From CAVXFS01 sp049582805 (GTDB lineage Bacteria; Pseudomonadota; Gammaproteobacteria; Burkholderiales; Gallionellaceae), in NCBI GenBank assembly GCA_049582805.1, contig JBAUUR010000174.1, positions 44,597 through 108,596 on the forward strand: 64,000 nt of DNA. Reading direction: 5' to 3'. Positions 24,649 to 32,185 of this stretch are shown piece after piece (within the stretch, counting starts at the first letter, position 1; each line of letters starts with the position of its first letter). The notes beneath the pieces are model-generated. The model made no database searches. It had not been told where the DNA came from and saw only the letters and a program-made list of their open reading frames with translations. Both the position numbers and the translations under genes were made by a program.

Positions 24649-25170
24649 ATGCAACACCATCACGAACATCACGACGGGCACGATGAAGATCTCGCACCGC
24701 CGAGCAAGACCAAAGTCAAGCAGCAGATGCACGATTTGCAGGATATCGGCGAGCAGCTGGTGGCGCTCAATGCAGAGCAATTGCGTGAACTGAATCTGCC
24801 GGAGCGGCTGCTCGATGCCGTCCGCGAAATGAAGCGCATCCACAAGTTCGGTGCACAACGGCGGCAGATGCAATTCATCGGCAAGCTGATGCGCGACGCG
24901 GATACCGCCCCGATCATCGCCAAACTGGAAATCTGGAATGGCACCTCGCTCCAGCACACTGCCCATCTGCATCAACTGGAACGCTGGCGCGAGCGCCTGC
25001 TGGAAAGCGACGCCGCACTGACCGAACTGCTCGCCGCCCATCCTGATGCCGATGCGCAACGTCTGCGCGCGCTGATCCGCAATGCGCACAAGGAAAAGGA
25101 ACTCAACAAGCCGCCCAGGAGTTACCGCGAGATTTTTCAGGTGCTGCGCGACATATTGCCGGAGAGTTAG
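24649..25170 (+). CDS. darP: Dual-action ribosomal maturation protein DarP (YjgA)
   Basis: 173 residues, DUF615/YjgA family: SKTKVKQQMHDLQDIGEQLV, FGAQRRQMQFIGKLMRDAD and a C-terminal helical bundle ending RSYREIFQVLRDIL. It joins late 50S assembly and peptidyl-transferase-centre maturation in E. coli. The N-terminus is unusually His/Asp-rich (MQHHHEHHDGHDED), which could bind metal, but that part is variable in the family. Divergent from pmbA as in many proteobacteria. Confidence 0.9.
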   Translation: MQHHHEHHDGHDEDLAPPSKTKVKQQMHDLQDIGEQLVALNAEQLRELNLPERLLDAVREMKRIHKFGAQRRQMQFIGKLMRDADTAPIIAKLEIWNGTSLQHTAHLHQLERWRERLLESDAALTELLAAHPDADAQRLRALIRNAHKEKELNKPPRSYREIFQVLRDILPES

Positions 25171-25193
25171 AAACTCCAAACCCTTGATTCAAG

Positions 25194-25303
25194 CCACAGA
25201 GAACACTGAGAGTGTTCGATTTATGAAAGATTCACTTCACCTTCAGAGCAAGGACTCCAAACGAAACAATCCGATGCCCCCTCTGTGAACTCGGTGTTTT
25301 CTG
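25194..25303. repeat. CACAGAGAACAC-type inverted repeat
   Basis: CCACAGAGAACACTGAG at 25194-25210 and an inverted imperfect copy CTCTGTGAACTCGGTG near 25281-25296. Such CACAGAG strings are scattered in many bacterial genomes. Lies in the 214-bp darP-esterase gap, which shows no gene. Confidence 0.45.
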
Positions 25304-25384
25304 ATATAACTGCCAGCCATTCGACCAGGCTGCCAAAAAGACATCAGCCAAGTCGCCGGTTATGTGGCTAACTGCTTTTTCAAA

Positions 25385-26092
25385 ATGAACAACCTGCTTC
25401 CCCACATCACTCTCGAAACCGGCAAGTCACCGCGGCACAGCATCATCTGGCTGCACGGCCTGGGCGCGGACGGCGGGGATTTCGTTTCCATCGCGGAGGA
25501 GATGGATCTGCCGCTGGCCGTGCGCTATATTTTCCCGCACGCACCGATGCAACCGGTCACCCTCAACGGCGGCTACGTGATGCGCGCCTGGTACGACATC
25601 GTGGCGAACGATCTTTCGACCGGACTCAGGACCGGGATTGGGGCGCAACAGGACGCAGCGGGCATCCGCAAATCACAACTTGAAATCGAGAAGCTGATAG
25701 CGCAGGAAAGGCAGCGCGGCAGCAAGGCGGAAAACATATTTATCGCCGGCTTTTCGCAGGGCGGCGCCATCGCGCTGCACACCGGCTTGCGCTATGCAGA
25801 GAAACTCGGCGGGATAATAGCGTTGTCCACCTATCTGCCTCTGGCTGACACCCTTGCGGACGTGACAAACCTTGCGGCGCAAGGCACCCCGATCTTCATG
25901 GCGCATGGTTACAGCGATCCGGTAGTGCCTTACATTCTGGGGAAAAAATCGGCGGACCGACTGGCTGGATTGGGCTATCAGCTTGAGTGGCACGAGTACG
26001 AGATGCCGCATACGCTGTGCATCGAAGAAGTGCGTGATATCGAGGCCTGGCTGACGCGGCACCTGAGCCAGATTGAACAGACCAGCAACTGA
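25385..26092 (+). CDS. Alpha/beta-hydrolase, carboxylesterase/phospholipase family
   Basis: 235 residues from ATG 25385 (MNNLLPHITLETG). Ser nucleophile in FIAGFSQGGAIALH, acid in HGYSDPVVPY, His in EMPHTLC. The oxyanion region is IIWLHGLGADGGDF. It belongs to the acyl-protein-thioesterase/phospholipase-like group (YpfH, PA3859 type), cytoplasmic because there is no signal peptide. It hydrolyses short to medium acyl esters in relatives; the natural substrate is unknown. An in-frame GTG at 25364 is an alternative start. Confidence 0.88.
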   Translation: MNNLLPHITLETGKSPRHSIIWLHGLGADGGDFVSIAEEMDLPLAVRYIFPHAPMQPVTLNGGYVMRAWYDIVANDLSTGLRTGIGAQQDAAGIRKSQLEIEKLIAQERQRGSKAENIFIAGFSQGGAIALHTGLRYAEKLGGIIALSTYLPLADTLADVTNLAAQGTPIFMAHGYSDPVVPYILGKKSADRLAGLGYQLEWHEYEMPHTLCIEEVRDIEAWLTRHLSQIEQTSN

Positions 26093-26109
26093 TGGCCGCC
26101 GCCTTCTGG

Positions 26110-27639
26110 CTAGGCAGTTTCCTGCTCAATCTTCCGATAGCGGGCGAAATCGTAATCCTTTCCCATTTCCAGCAACACCAGGGGAATCAACTGGAAGTGT
26201 CTTTTATCCATCCGCAGCTGCAAGGAGCGACCGCTGAAAAAAGTGTGCGGTTGCATCAGGAGACTGGCCTCATCCGGATTTTCCGGGTCCAGCCACAAGA
26301 CAGTTTGCCCCTCAACCCAAATGTCACTGTTCAATTCGCGCAATCTGACAATATGAACCCTGTTGGAGAGCAACTCCACTCCGACATGTAGCTTATTTTG
26401 CCGGTCGCGCATCAGGCGGCGTACGATGCCCACCCCCCAGTGTCGGATGTTTTCCGGCTGTGTTCCTATTATCGACCCGATCTGCAACCCTTCGGCACCT
26501 TGCGGGGGCAGCACTGTGTGGAAGCCATTGTTGCTGATGTCGTCAGTTTTCCATACAGCTTCTTCGTCATTGACAAGATCAACGCCGGATCCGGCATTTT
26601 TCATCAGGCTGGAAAATCCTTTTACCACCCTGATGTTGACCTTTACCTTGTGTCGCGCATTGCGCCGGGCCTGCTGCGGAAGAGTCCAGCAGACAGACAG
26701 CCGGCGCAGCACATTGCGCACCAGACCCGCATCATAGTTCCCTTCACGATTGACTTCTTCCGGAACGAGGTTATTCTCCAGTGACTTGATGCATGCGTCG
26801 ATACTCTCCTGCAGGCCTTCCACGCCGATGAACAACAGGCCGGATTGCCGTGGTCTGGCCGAACTGATGCGTATGGGAGGCGCGGGATGCAGCAAATCAA
26901 AATCGAGCACGCTATCAGGGCCGCAATCCGCGTCCACCGTAAAGCAAGCGCGCAGATGAGCCGCCAGCAGTTGCGCAAGATGAAAGTCCAGACGGCTGGC
27001 TGTGCCAGCGCAGAAGGCATACCACATCAGTACGGTGGCAAACTCGTGACGCACCGAGGAATTCACATTCTCGCCTGCATACATGGAAACCGGATCATCC
27101 AGATATCGCAGCGACTCGGCCGCCGAGTAGAATTCTGCCAGTTGCTCCCATACCGTATGCTCGACCGGCACATAGCAGGCTGCCGCATATTTCAGCCTGC
27201 CCATTACTGCGCCGATGCCGCGCGTGGTAACCAGCGGCAAATCCGCCTTCATCGCCGCAGCGCCCCTGTCCCGGTTGCGGTATCGCCTCAATACGTTGAT
27301 GCAGGCCAGAGAATCCTGCAAGTAATACTGACTCAACGCCATACACAAACGGCTTTCGAGGGGTTTCTGCGGGGCCGTTACCGCAAAGTATTCTTGCGTC
27401 AGCCAGCGTTCATGCGGACGCGCGGTTTCGTGCAGCAGCCGCAACAGTGAAAGTTGGTAATCGGAGCGAAAATCTGGCTCGACAGTTACAGATTCAATCC
27501 AGGAAGTCAGTTCCAGCAGCGCCTTCAATGGATCGTTTTTTGGTACCTCATCCAGCAGCTTTTGCGTGGACCTGATGTCCGCCATCGGGTGATCCACGTT
27601 ATTGCCAAACAGCCCCAACATAAACCCACCATTATTCAT
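26110..27639 (-). CDS. Uncharacterised 509-aa protein with C-terminal PilZ-like domain (paralogue 1)
   Basis: No named family recognised with confidence. Residues 1-340 are mostly helical (LLRLLHETARPHERWLTQ, VWEQLAEFYSAAESL, RHEFATVLMWYAFCAG). The C-terminal ~140 residues look beta-rich, with GVGIVRRLMRDRQNKLHVGVELL and DEASLLMQPHTFFSGRSLQL. This has the layout of a diverged PilZ barrel, but the RxxxR and DxSxxG ligands of classical PilZ are not evident. The protein at 50437-52056 shares both halves: GLQIGSIIG versus GLQQLVAVR, ASLLMQPHTFF versus ASLVIPRNLFL, VWEQLAEFYS versus LWKELHALYS. No signal peptide or membrane segment. Convergent with the esterase gene; upstream is aat in the opposite direction. 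Confidence 0.6.
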   Translation of the reverse strand: MNNGGFMLGLFGNNVDHPMADIRSTQKLLDEVPKNDPLKALLELTSWIESVTVEPDFRSDYQLSLLRLLHETARPHERWLTQEYFAVTAPQKPLESRLCMALSQYYLQDSLACINVLRRYRNRDRGAAAMKADLPLVTTRGIGAVMGRLKYAAACYVPVEHTVWEQLAEFYSAAESLRYLDDPVSMYAGENVNSSVRHEFATVLMWYAFCAGTASRLDFHLAQLLAAHLRACFTVDADCGPDSVLDFDLLHPAPPIRISSARPRQSGLLFIGVEGLQESIDACIKSLENNLVPEEVNREGNYDAGLVRNVLRRLSVCWTLPQQARRNARHKVKVNIRVVKGFSSLMKNAGSGVDLVNDEEAVWKTDDISNNGFHTVLPPQGAEGLQIGSIIGTQPENIRHWGVGIVRRLMRDRQNKLHVGVELLSNRVHIVRLRELNSDIWVEGQTVLWLDPENPDEASLLMQPHTFFSGRSLQLRMDKRHFQLIPLVLLEMGKDYDFARYRKIEQETA

Positions 27640-27710
27640 TGATGAATTTCATATAAACACAAATTCATCATCTTGGCTATACAAGAAAAAACCCCTGTAA
27701 ACTTGCTTTC

Positions 27711-28412
27711 ATGATTACCTTCTTGCAGTATGATAGCCCGTTCCCGCCGGTGGAGAGTGCGCTGCACAAGCCCAATGGCCTGCTTGCAGCAGGCGGCGAC
27801 CTGACTCCCGCGCGCCTGCTGGATGCCTATCGCCACGGCATTTTCCCATGGTTCAGTGCGGACGACCCCATCCTTTGGTGGAGTCCCGATCCGCGCATGG
27901 TCTTGTTTCCAGCTGAGTTCAGGATTTCGCATTCGCTGCGCAAGACCTTGCGCAGCGGGGTCTACGAAATCCGCACCGATACTGCCTTCGAACCGGTAAT
28001 GCGGCAATGCGCCGCGCCCCGGGCGGGGCAGAACGGTACCTGGATACATGAAGAAATGATCAGCGCCTATACTGCGCTGCACCGCATGGGCTACGCGCAT
28101 TCGGTAGAAGCATGGACGGATGGGGCACTGGCCGGCGGCCTGTATGGCATAGCCATCGGGCGCGTGTTCTACGGTGAATCCATGTTCAGCCGCCGCAGCG
28201 ATGCCTCCAAGGTCGCGCTTGCCCATCTCACCGCGCAGCTGATCCATTGGAACTTCGGCATGATTGATTGTCAGATGAACACAATGCATCTGGCTTCACT
28301 CGGCGCCCGCGAAATTCCACGCACGGAATTCATCCAGCGCCTGCAGGAATTGATACACTACCCGGACATTGCATCGCCCTGGCATTTTGATCATCATGAA
28401 TTTGTTGCATGA
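27711..28412 (+). CDS. aat: Leucyl/phenylalanyl-tRNA--protein transferase
   Basis: 233 residues. Motifs: FPPVESALHKPNGLLAAGGDL, AYRHGIFPWFS, WWSPDPRMVLFP and GGLYGIAIGRVFYGESMFS. It adds Leu or Phe to N-terminal Lys/Arg, creating an N-degron for ClpAP. Overlaps bpt by 17 bp, so N-end-rule enzymes are coexpressed. Confidence 0.95.
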   Translation: MITFLQYDSPFPPVESALHKPNGLLAAGGDLTPARLLDAYRHGIFPWFSADDPILWWSPDPRMVLFPAEFRISHSLRKTLRSGVYEIRTDTAFEPVMRQCAAPRAGQNGTWIHEEMISAYTALHRMGYAHSVEAWTDGALAGGLYGIAIGRVFYGESMFSRRSDASKVALAHLTAQLIHWNFGMIDCQMNTMHLASLGAREIPRTEFIQRLQELIHYPDIASPWHFDHHEFVA

Positions 28413-29130
28413 CATCCCGTTATCGTCGCTCCAGTTCTACCTGACGGCCCCTTATCCGTGCAGCTATCTGCCGGATCACATGGCCCGCTCACAGGTCGCC
28501 ACGCCCAGCTTCCTGATCAATACCCAGGTTTATTCGGAACTGGTGCGGCGCGGCTTCCGTCGTAGCGGGACATTCACCTACCGTCCGCGCTGCGATGCCT
28601 GCCGCGCCTGCGTGCCGGTGCGGGTTCCAGTGGATGCCTTTGTCGCAAACCGTTCGCAACGCCGTGCCGCTCAGCACCACCGCAACCTGGAAATATCGCT
28701 GCACACACTGAAAGACGGCGAGGAACATTTTGATCTGTACCAGCGCTACCAGGCTGCGCGTCATTTCGACGACAACATGGAAAGCGACAGCCCGGAGCAA
28801 TACCGCAACTTCCTGCTGCAAAGCCACGTGGATTCCATGCTGGCGGAATTCCGTGAAGGCGGCGTATTGCGCATGGTCAGCCTGATCGACATTCTCGACG
28901 ACGGGCTGTCCTCGGTGTACACCTTCTACGATCCCGATGTGGCGCATGCCAGTTACGGCACCTATAACGTGCTGTGGCAGATCGAGCAGTGCCGCAAGCT
29001 GAAACTGGAATATCTTTACCTCGGCTATTGGATCAGGGAAAGCGGCAAGATGGCTTACAAGGCCAATTTCCGCCCTCTGCAAGGCCTCATCGAAGGCGAA
29101 TGGAAAGCGCTTCAGGAAAGCAATAATTGA
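28396..29130 (+). CDS. bpt: Aspartate/glutamate leucyltransferase (N-end rule, Bpt/Ate family)
   Basis: 244 residues from ATG 28396 (MNLLHDIPLSSLQFYLTAPYPCSYLP), inside the end of aat. Conserved CDACRACVPVRVPV, MESDSPEQYRNFL, STYTFYDP-like SVYTFYDPD and YLYLGYWIRESGKMAYK. In bacteria this family transfers Leu to N-terminal Asp/Glu. The earlier ATG 28369 would add residues within aat without family support. Its stop overlaps the pyrD ATG. Confidence 0.93.
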   Translation: MNLLHDIPLSSLQFYLTAPYPCSYLPDHMARSQVATPSFLINTQVYSELVRRGFRRSGTFTYRPRCDACRACVPVRVPVDAFVANRSQRRAAQHHRNLEISLHTLKDGEEHFDLYQRYQAARHFDDNMESDSPEQYRNFLLQSHVDSMLAEFREGGVLRMVSLIDILDDGLSSVYTFYDPDVAHASYGTYNVLWQIEQCRKLKLEYLYLGYWIRESGKMAYKANFRPLQGLIEGEWKALQESNN

Positions 29131-30158
29131 TGTATCCGCTGCTCCGCCCCCTGCTGTTCACCCTCGACCCGGAAACCGCCCACCACGCCGCGCTGGATGC
29201 GTTGAAGACCGCGCACGATCTCGGCCTGCTATGCGCCAAACACCCGGCCGGCACACCCCGCACGGTGATGGGCCTGACTTTCCCCAACCCGGTCGGGCTG
29301 GCCGCCGGGATGGACAAGAACGGCGCCTACATCGACGCGCTGGCGGCTCTCGGTTTCGGCTTCATCGAGATCGGCACCGTCACGCCGCGCCCGCAGCCGG
29401 GCAATCCCAGGCCGCGCATGTTCCGCCTGCCCGCGGCGCAGGGCATCATCAACCGCCTCGGCTTCAACAACTTCGGCGTGGACGCGCTCGTCGAAAACGT
29501 GAAGCGCGCGAAGTACCGCGGCATTCTCGGCATCAACATCGGCAAGAACGCCAACACGCCGATCGAACACGCCGCCAACGATTACCTGACCTGTTTGCGC
29601 AAGGCCTATACCCACGCCAGCTATATCACCGTCAACATTTCTTCGCCCAACACCCTGAACCTGCGCCAGCTGCAGGGCAGCGACGAACTGGATGCGCTGC
29701 TTGAACAACTGAAGGCCGAACAGGAGACGCTGGCCGAGCTGCACGGCAAATACGTGCCGCTGGCGGTAAAAATCGCACCCGACCTTGATGGCGAGCAGAT
29801 CAGGCAGATCGCCGCGCTGCTGATCAGGCACCGCATCGACGGCGTGATCGCCACCAACACCACGCTGTCGCGCGACGGCGTGCAGAACCTGCCACACGGC
29901 AACGAAGCAGGCGGCCTGAGTGGCACACCCCTGCGCGAAAAATCCACCGCCGTCATCCGCCAGCTCGCCGCCGAACTCAAAGCCTGTCCCGAGCAAGGTC
30001 GAGAAAGCGCGCTGCCCATCATCGGCGTCGGCGGCATCCTCAGCGGCGCGCATGCCGTGGAAAAAATCCAGGCCGGCGCATCGCTGGTGCAGATCTACAG
30101 CGGCATGATCTACCGCGGCCCGGAGTTGGTCGGCGAGGCCATCAACGCATTAGCGTAG
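29130..30158 (+). CDS. pyrD: Dihydroorotate dehydrogenase (quinone)
   Basis: 342 residues, class 2 (membrane-associated) enzyme of pyrimidine synthesis. FMN/substrate motifs: GLAAGMDKNGAYIDALAALGFG, INRLGFNNFG, GINIGKNANTP, YITVNISSPNTLNLR with the catalytic Ser, and LPIIGVGGILSG. N-terminal residues form the quinone-binding helices. I chose ATG 29130 sharing a base with the bpt stop; a TTG at 29127 is the only extension. Near residues 284-292 (ACPEQGRES) there is an in-frame insertion that resembles a dispersed repeat, placed just before the LPIIGVGG strand. Confidence 0.94.
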   Translation: MYPLLRPLLFTLDPETAHHAALDALKTAHDLGLLCAKHPAGTPRTVMGLTFPNPVGLAAGMDKNGAYIDALAALGFGFIEIGTVTPRPQPGNPRPRMFRLPAAQGIINRLGFNNFGVDALVENVKRAKYRGILGINIGKNANTPIEHAANDYLTCLRKAYTHASYITVNISSPNTLNLRQLQGSDELDALLEQLKAEQETLAELHGKYVPLAVKIAPDLDGEQIRQIAALLIRHRIDGVIATNTTLSRDGVQNLPHGNEAGGLSGTPLREKSTAVIRQLAAELKACPEQGRESALPIIGVGGILSGAHAVEKIQAGASLVQIYSGMIYRGPELVGEAINALA

Positions 30159-30176
30159 GGTGCGATAAGCGCACCC
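30155..30176. repeat. GTAGGGTGCGATAAGCGCACCC stem-loop at pyrD end
   Basis: Perfect 7-bp stem GGGTGCG (30158-30164) and CGCACCC (30170-30176), loop ATAAG. It overlaps the pyrD stop codon. Its GTAGGG start resembles the larger elements at 9994 and 31344. Confidence 0.6.
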
Positions 30177-30198
30177 AACACTTGTTTTAGGAGTAACC

Positions 30199-31317
30199 AT
30201 GCGTATCGGCATCCCCAGGGAAATCAAAGACCACGAATTCCGCGTCGGCGTCACGCCGCAGGGCGTGCGGGCGTTGCGCGCCGCAGGCCACGAAGTCATC
30301 GTCGAGACCCATGCCGGCGCCACCATCGGTTTTTCCGATGCGCTGTATGCAGAAGCGGGCGCGGCCATTGCCGCCTCGCCGCAGGAGGTCTATGCCTGCG
30401 ATATCGTGGTCAAGGTCAAGGAGCCGCAGCCTTCGGAAATCCCGCTCATGCATGCAGGGCTGGTGTTGTTCTGTTACCTGCACCTGGCCGCCGCCCGCGA
30501 GCTCACCGAACAGCTCATGCGCAGCAAGGTCATCGCCATCGCTTACGAAACTGTGCTCGACGCGCAAGGTAATCTTCCGCTGCTCATGCCGATGTCGGCG
30601 GTGGCGGGGCGCCTGGCGGTGCAGATGGGCGCGTGGGCGCTAACCATGATCAACGGCGGACGCGGCGTGCTGCTCTCCGGCGTGCCGGGTGTGGCGCCTG
30701 GCAAGGTGACCATCCTCGGCGGCGGCGTAGTTGGCACCAATGCCGCGCGCATCGCCGTCGGCATGGGCGCGGATGTCACGCTGCTGGAACCGAATGCGGC
30801 ACGGCTGCGCACTCTCGATGAAGAGTTCGGCGCAGGCTTGAAGACGCGCTATTCCGATCCCGGTGCGATCGAACAATGCGTGCGCGAGGCCGACCTGGTC
30901 ATCGGCGCGGTGCTGGTGCCGGGCAAGCACGCGCCCCGGCTGATCAGCCGCACTTTGGTCAAGGCCATGCGCCCCGGTTCGGTGATCGTGGATGTCTCGA
31001 TAGACCAGGGCGGCTGCGCCGAGACCTCGCGCCCCACCACCCACAGCCAACCGATCTATGTCGAAGAAGGCGTGGTGCACTACTGCGTCACCAACCTGCC
31101 CGCCGCCACGTCGCTCACCGCGACCGAAGCGCTCACCCACGCCACCCTGCCCTACGCGCTGGCCCTCGCCAACAAGGGCGTGGCGCGCGCGATGCTGGAT
31201 GACGGGGGACTCATGAACGGCCTCAACCTCTGCGCCGGACGCGTCACCCTGGGCAGCCTCGCGGATGACCTGGGTTACCCGGTGCTTGCGCCGGAACAGG
31301 CGCTGGCGCAGTATTGA
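30199..31317 (+). CDS. ald: Alanine dehydrogenase
   Basis: 372 residues, full length. N-terminal MRIGIPREIKDHEFRVGVTP, Lys/His of the active site in VVKVKEPQ and FCYLHLAAA, NAD fold VTILGGGVVGTNAARIAVGMGA, and VIVDVSIDQGGC. It deaminates L-alanine to pyruvate with NAD. The loop after the NAD domain reads NLPAATSLTATEALTHAT; many homologues have an Arg in this position (ARTAT or PRTST), so Leu here is unusual. AGGAG lies seven bases before the ATG. Confidence 0.93.
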   Translation: MRIGIPREIKDHEFRVGVTPQGVRALRAAGHEVIVETHAGATIGFSDALYAEAGAAIAASPQEVYACDIVVKVKEPQPSEIPLMHAGLVLFCYLHLAAARELTEQLMRSKVIAIAYETVLDAQGNLPLLMPMSAVAGRLAVQMGAWALTMINGGRGVLLSGVPGVAPGKVTILGGGVVGTNAARIAVGMGADVTLLEPNAARLRTLDEEFGAGLKTRYSDPGAIEQCVREADLVIGAVLVPGKHAPRLISRTLVKAMRPGSVIVDVSIDQGGCAETSRPTTHSQPIYVEEGVVHYCVTNLPAATSLTATEALTHATLPYALALANKGVARAMLDDGGLMNGLNLCAGRVTLGSLADDLGYPVLAPEQALAQY

Positions 31318-31343
31318 ATACGATGTCATGATGCATGGCAGTC

Positions 31344-31478
31344 GTAGGGGGCAATAAGCGTAGCGCATTGCACCGGATGGTTCGTCGCTACACATACGGC
31401 GGTGTCAACTTTTCAAGCTCGAAGAGCTTAGAAAATTGCCTACCACTGGTGCAATGCCCGTTGGTTATTGCGCCCTAC
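31344..31478. repeat. GTAGGG nested inverted-repeat element
   Basis: Outer arms 31344-31357 and 31465-31478 (GTAGGGGGCAATAA, 13 of 14 paired). Inner arms GCATTGCACC (31365-31374) and its perfect complement (31448-31457). Located in the 375-bp ald-hslR gap. The rest of the gap (31479-31692) shows no gene. Confidence 0.7.
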
Positions 31479-31692
31479 CGGGCTATTCAAAACCAAGGAG
31501 CAAGATAACGGCGCGAGGGGCACAGCCAGTTTTTTGTGGCCGGCGAACTATGTCTCCGTGGTTACGCCGTTGTCGTTCCGCCATGGAATACGCCCAATAC
31601 AGATGTTTTTTGCGGCACTCGGGCAGGAACCAGGTTGCTTCACATTCAAGTCAATACTTTTGTCCCTGGCAATCGAACCTGCAAATCCATAA

Positions 31693-32091
31693 TCACCAAA
31701 CCCCCCTCTTGAACTGCTCGATCTCGCGCCTGTCCCTTTTGGTCGGTCTTCCTTTCTGATCCGCCGGCGGGGGTTGCGCCTTCAGCTCCAGGGCGAGCGC
31801 TGCACGCCGCAAGCGGCTTTCTTCTGTCTCCCGGTAGAGCTTCTGCGCCTCGGCAGCGGGGCCGCGCCTGTTGGACAGGGCCAGCACCTCCACCACGTGC
31901 TGGTACGGCCCGAGGCGGATGGCGAGAGTGTCGCCTGCGGCCAGCGCTTTGGCCGGTTTGACGCGCGCACCATTGACCTGCACCTTGCCGGTTTCCACCG
32001 CGGCGGCGGCAAGGGAGCGCGTTTTGAAGAAGCGCGCGGCCCACAGCCATTTGTCCAGGCGCAGCTTTTCCTGCTCGTGTTGGTTGTCCAT
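31693..32091 (-). CDS. hslR: S4-domain RNA-binding heat-shock protein Hsp15
   Basis: 132 residues from ATG 32091 (MDNQHEQEKLRLDKWLWAARFFKTR). S4 domain: RLDKWLWAARFFKTRSLA, VQVNGARVKPAKALAAGD. A basic C-terminal tail (KGRPTKRDRREIEQFKR) follows. In E. coli Hsp15 rescues 50S subunits carrying peptidyl-tRNA after heat shock. An upstream ATG at 32118 would add nine unlikely residues. Confidence 0.92.
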   Translation of the reverse strand: MDNQHEQEKLRLDKWLWAARFFKTRSLAAAAVETGKVQVNGARVKPAKALAAGDTLAIRLGPYQHVVEVLALSNRRGPAAEAQKLYRETEESRLRRAALALELKAQPPPADQKGRPTKRDRREIEQFKRGVW

Positions 32092-32185
32092 GCGATCAGG
32101 GTAACCTAAAAATCGCAATTCAAGCTACCGCCCGACCTATGGAATAGCTTGATGCGGAATTACCCGGGGGAAAAGCCGATGCACC

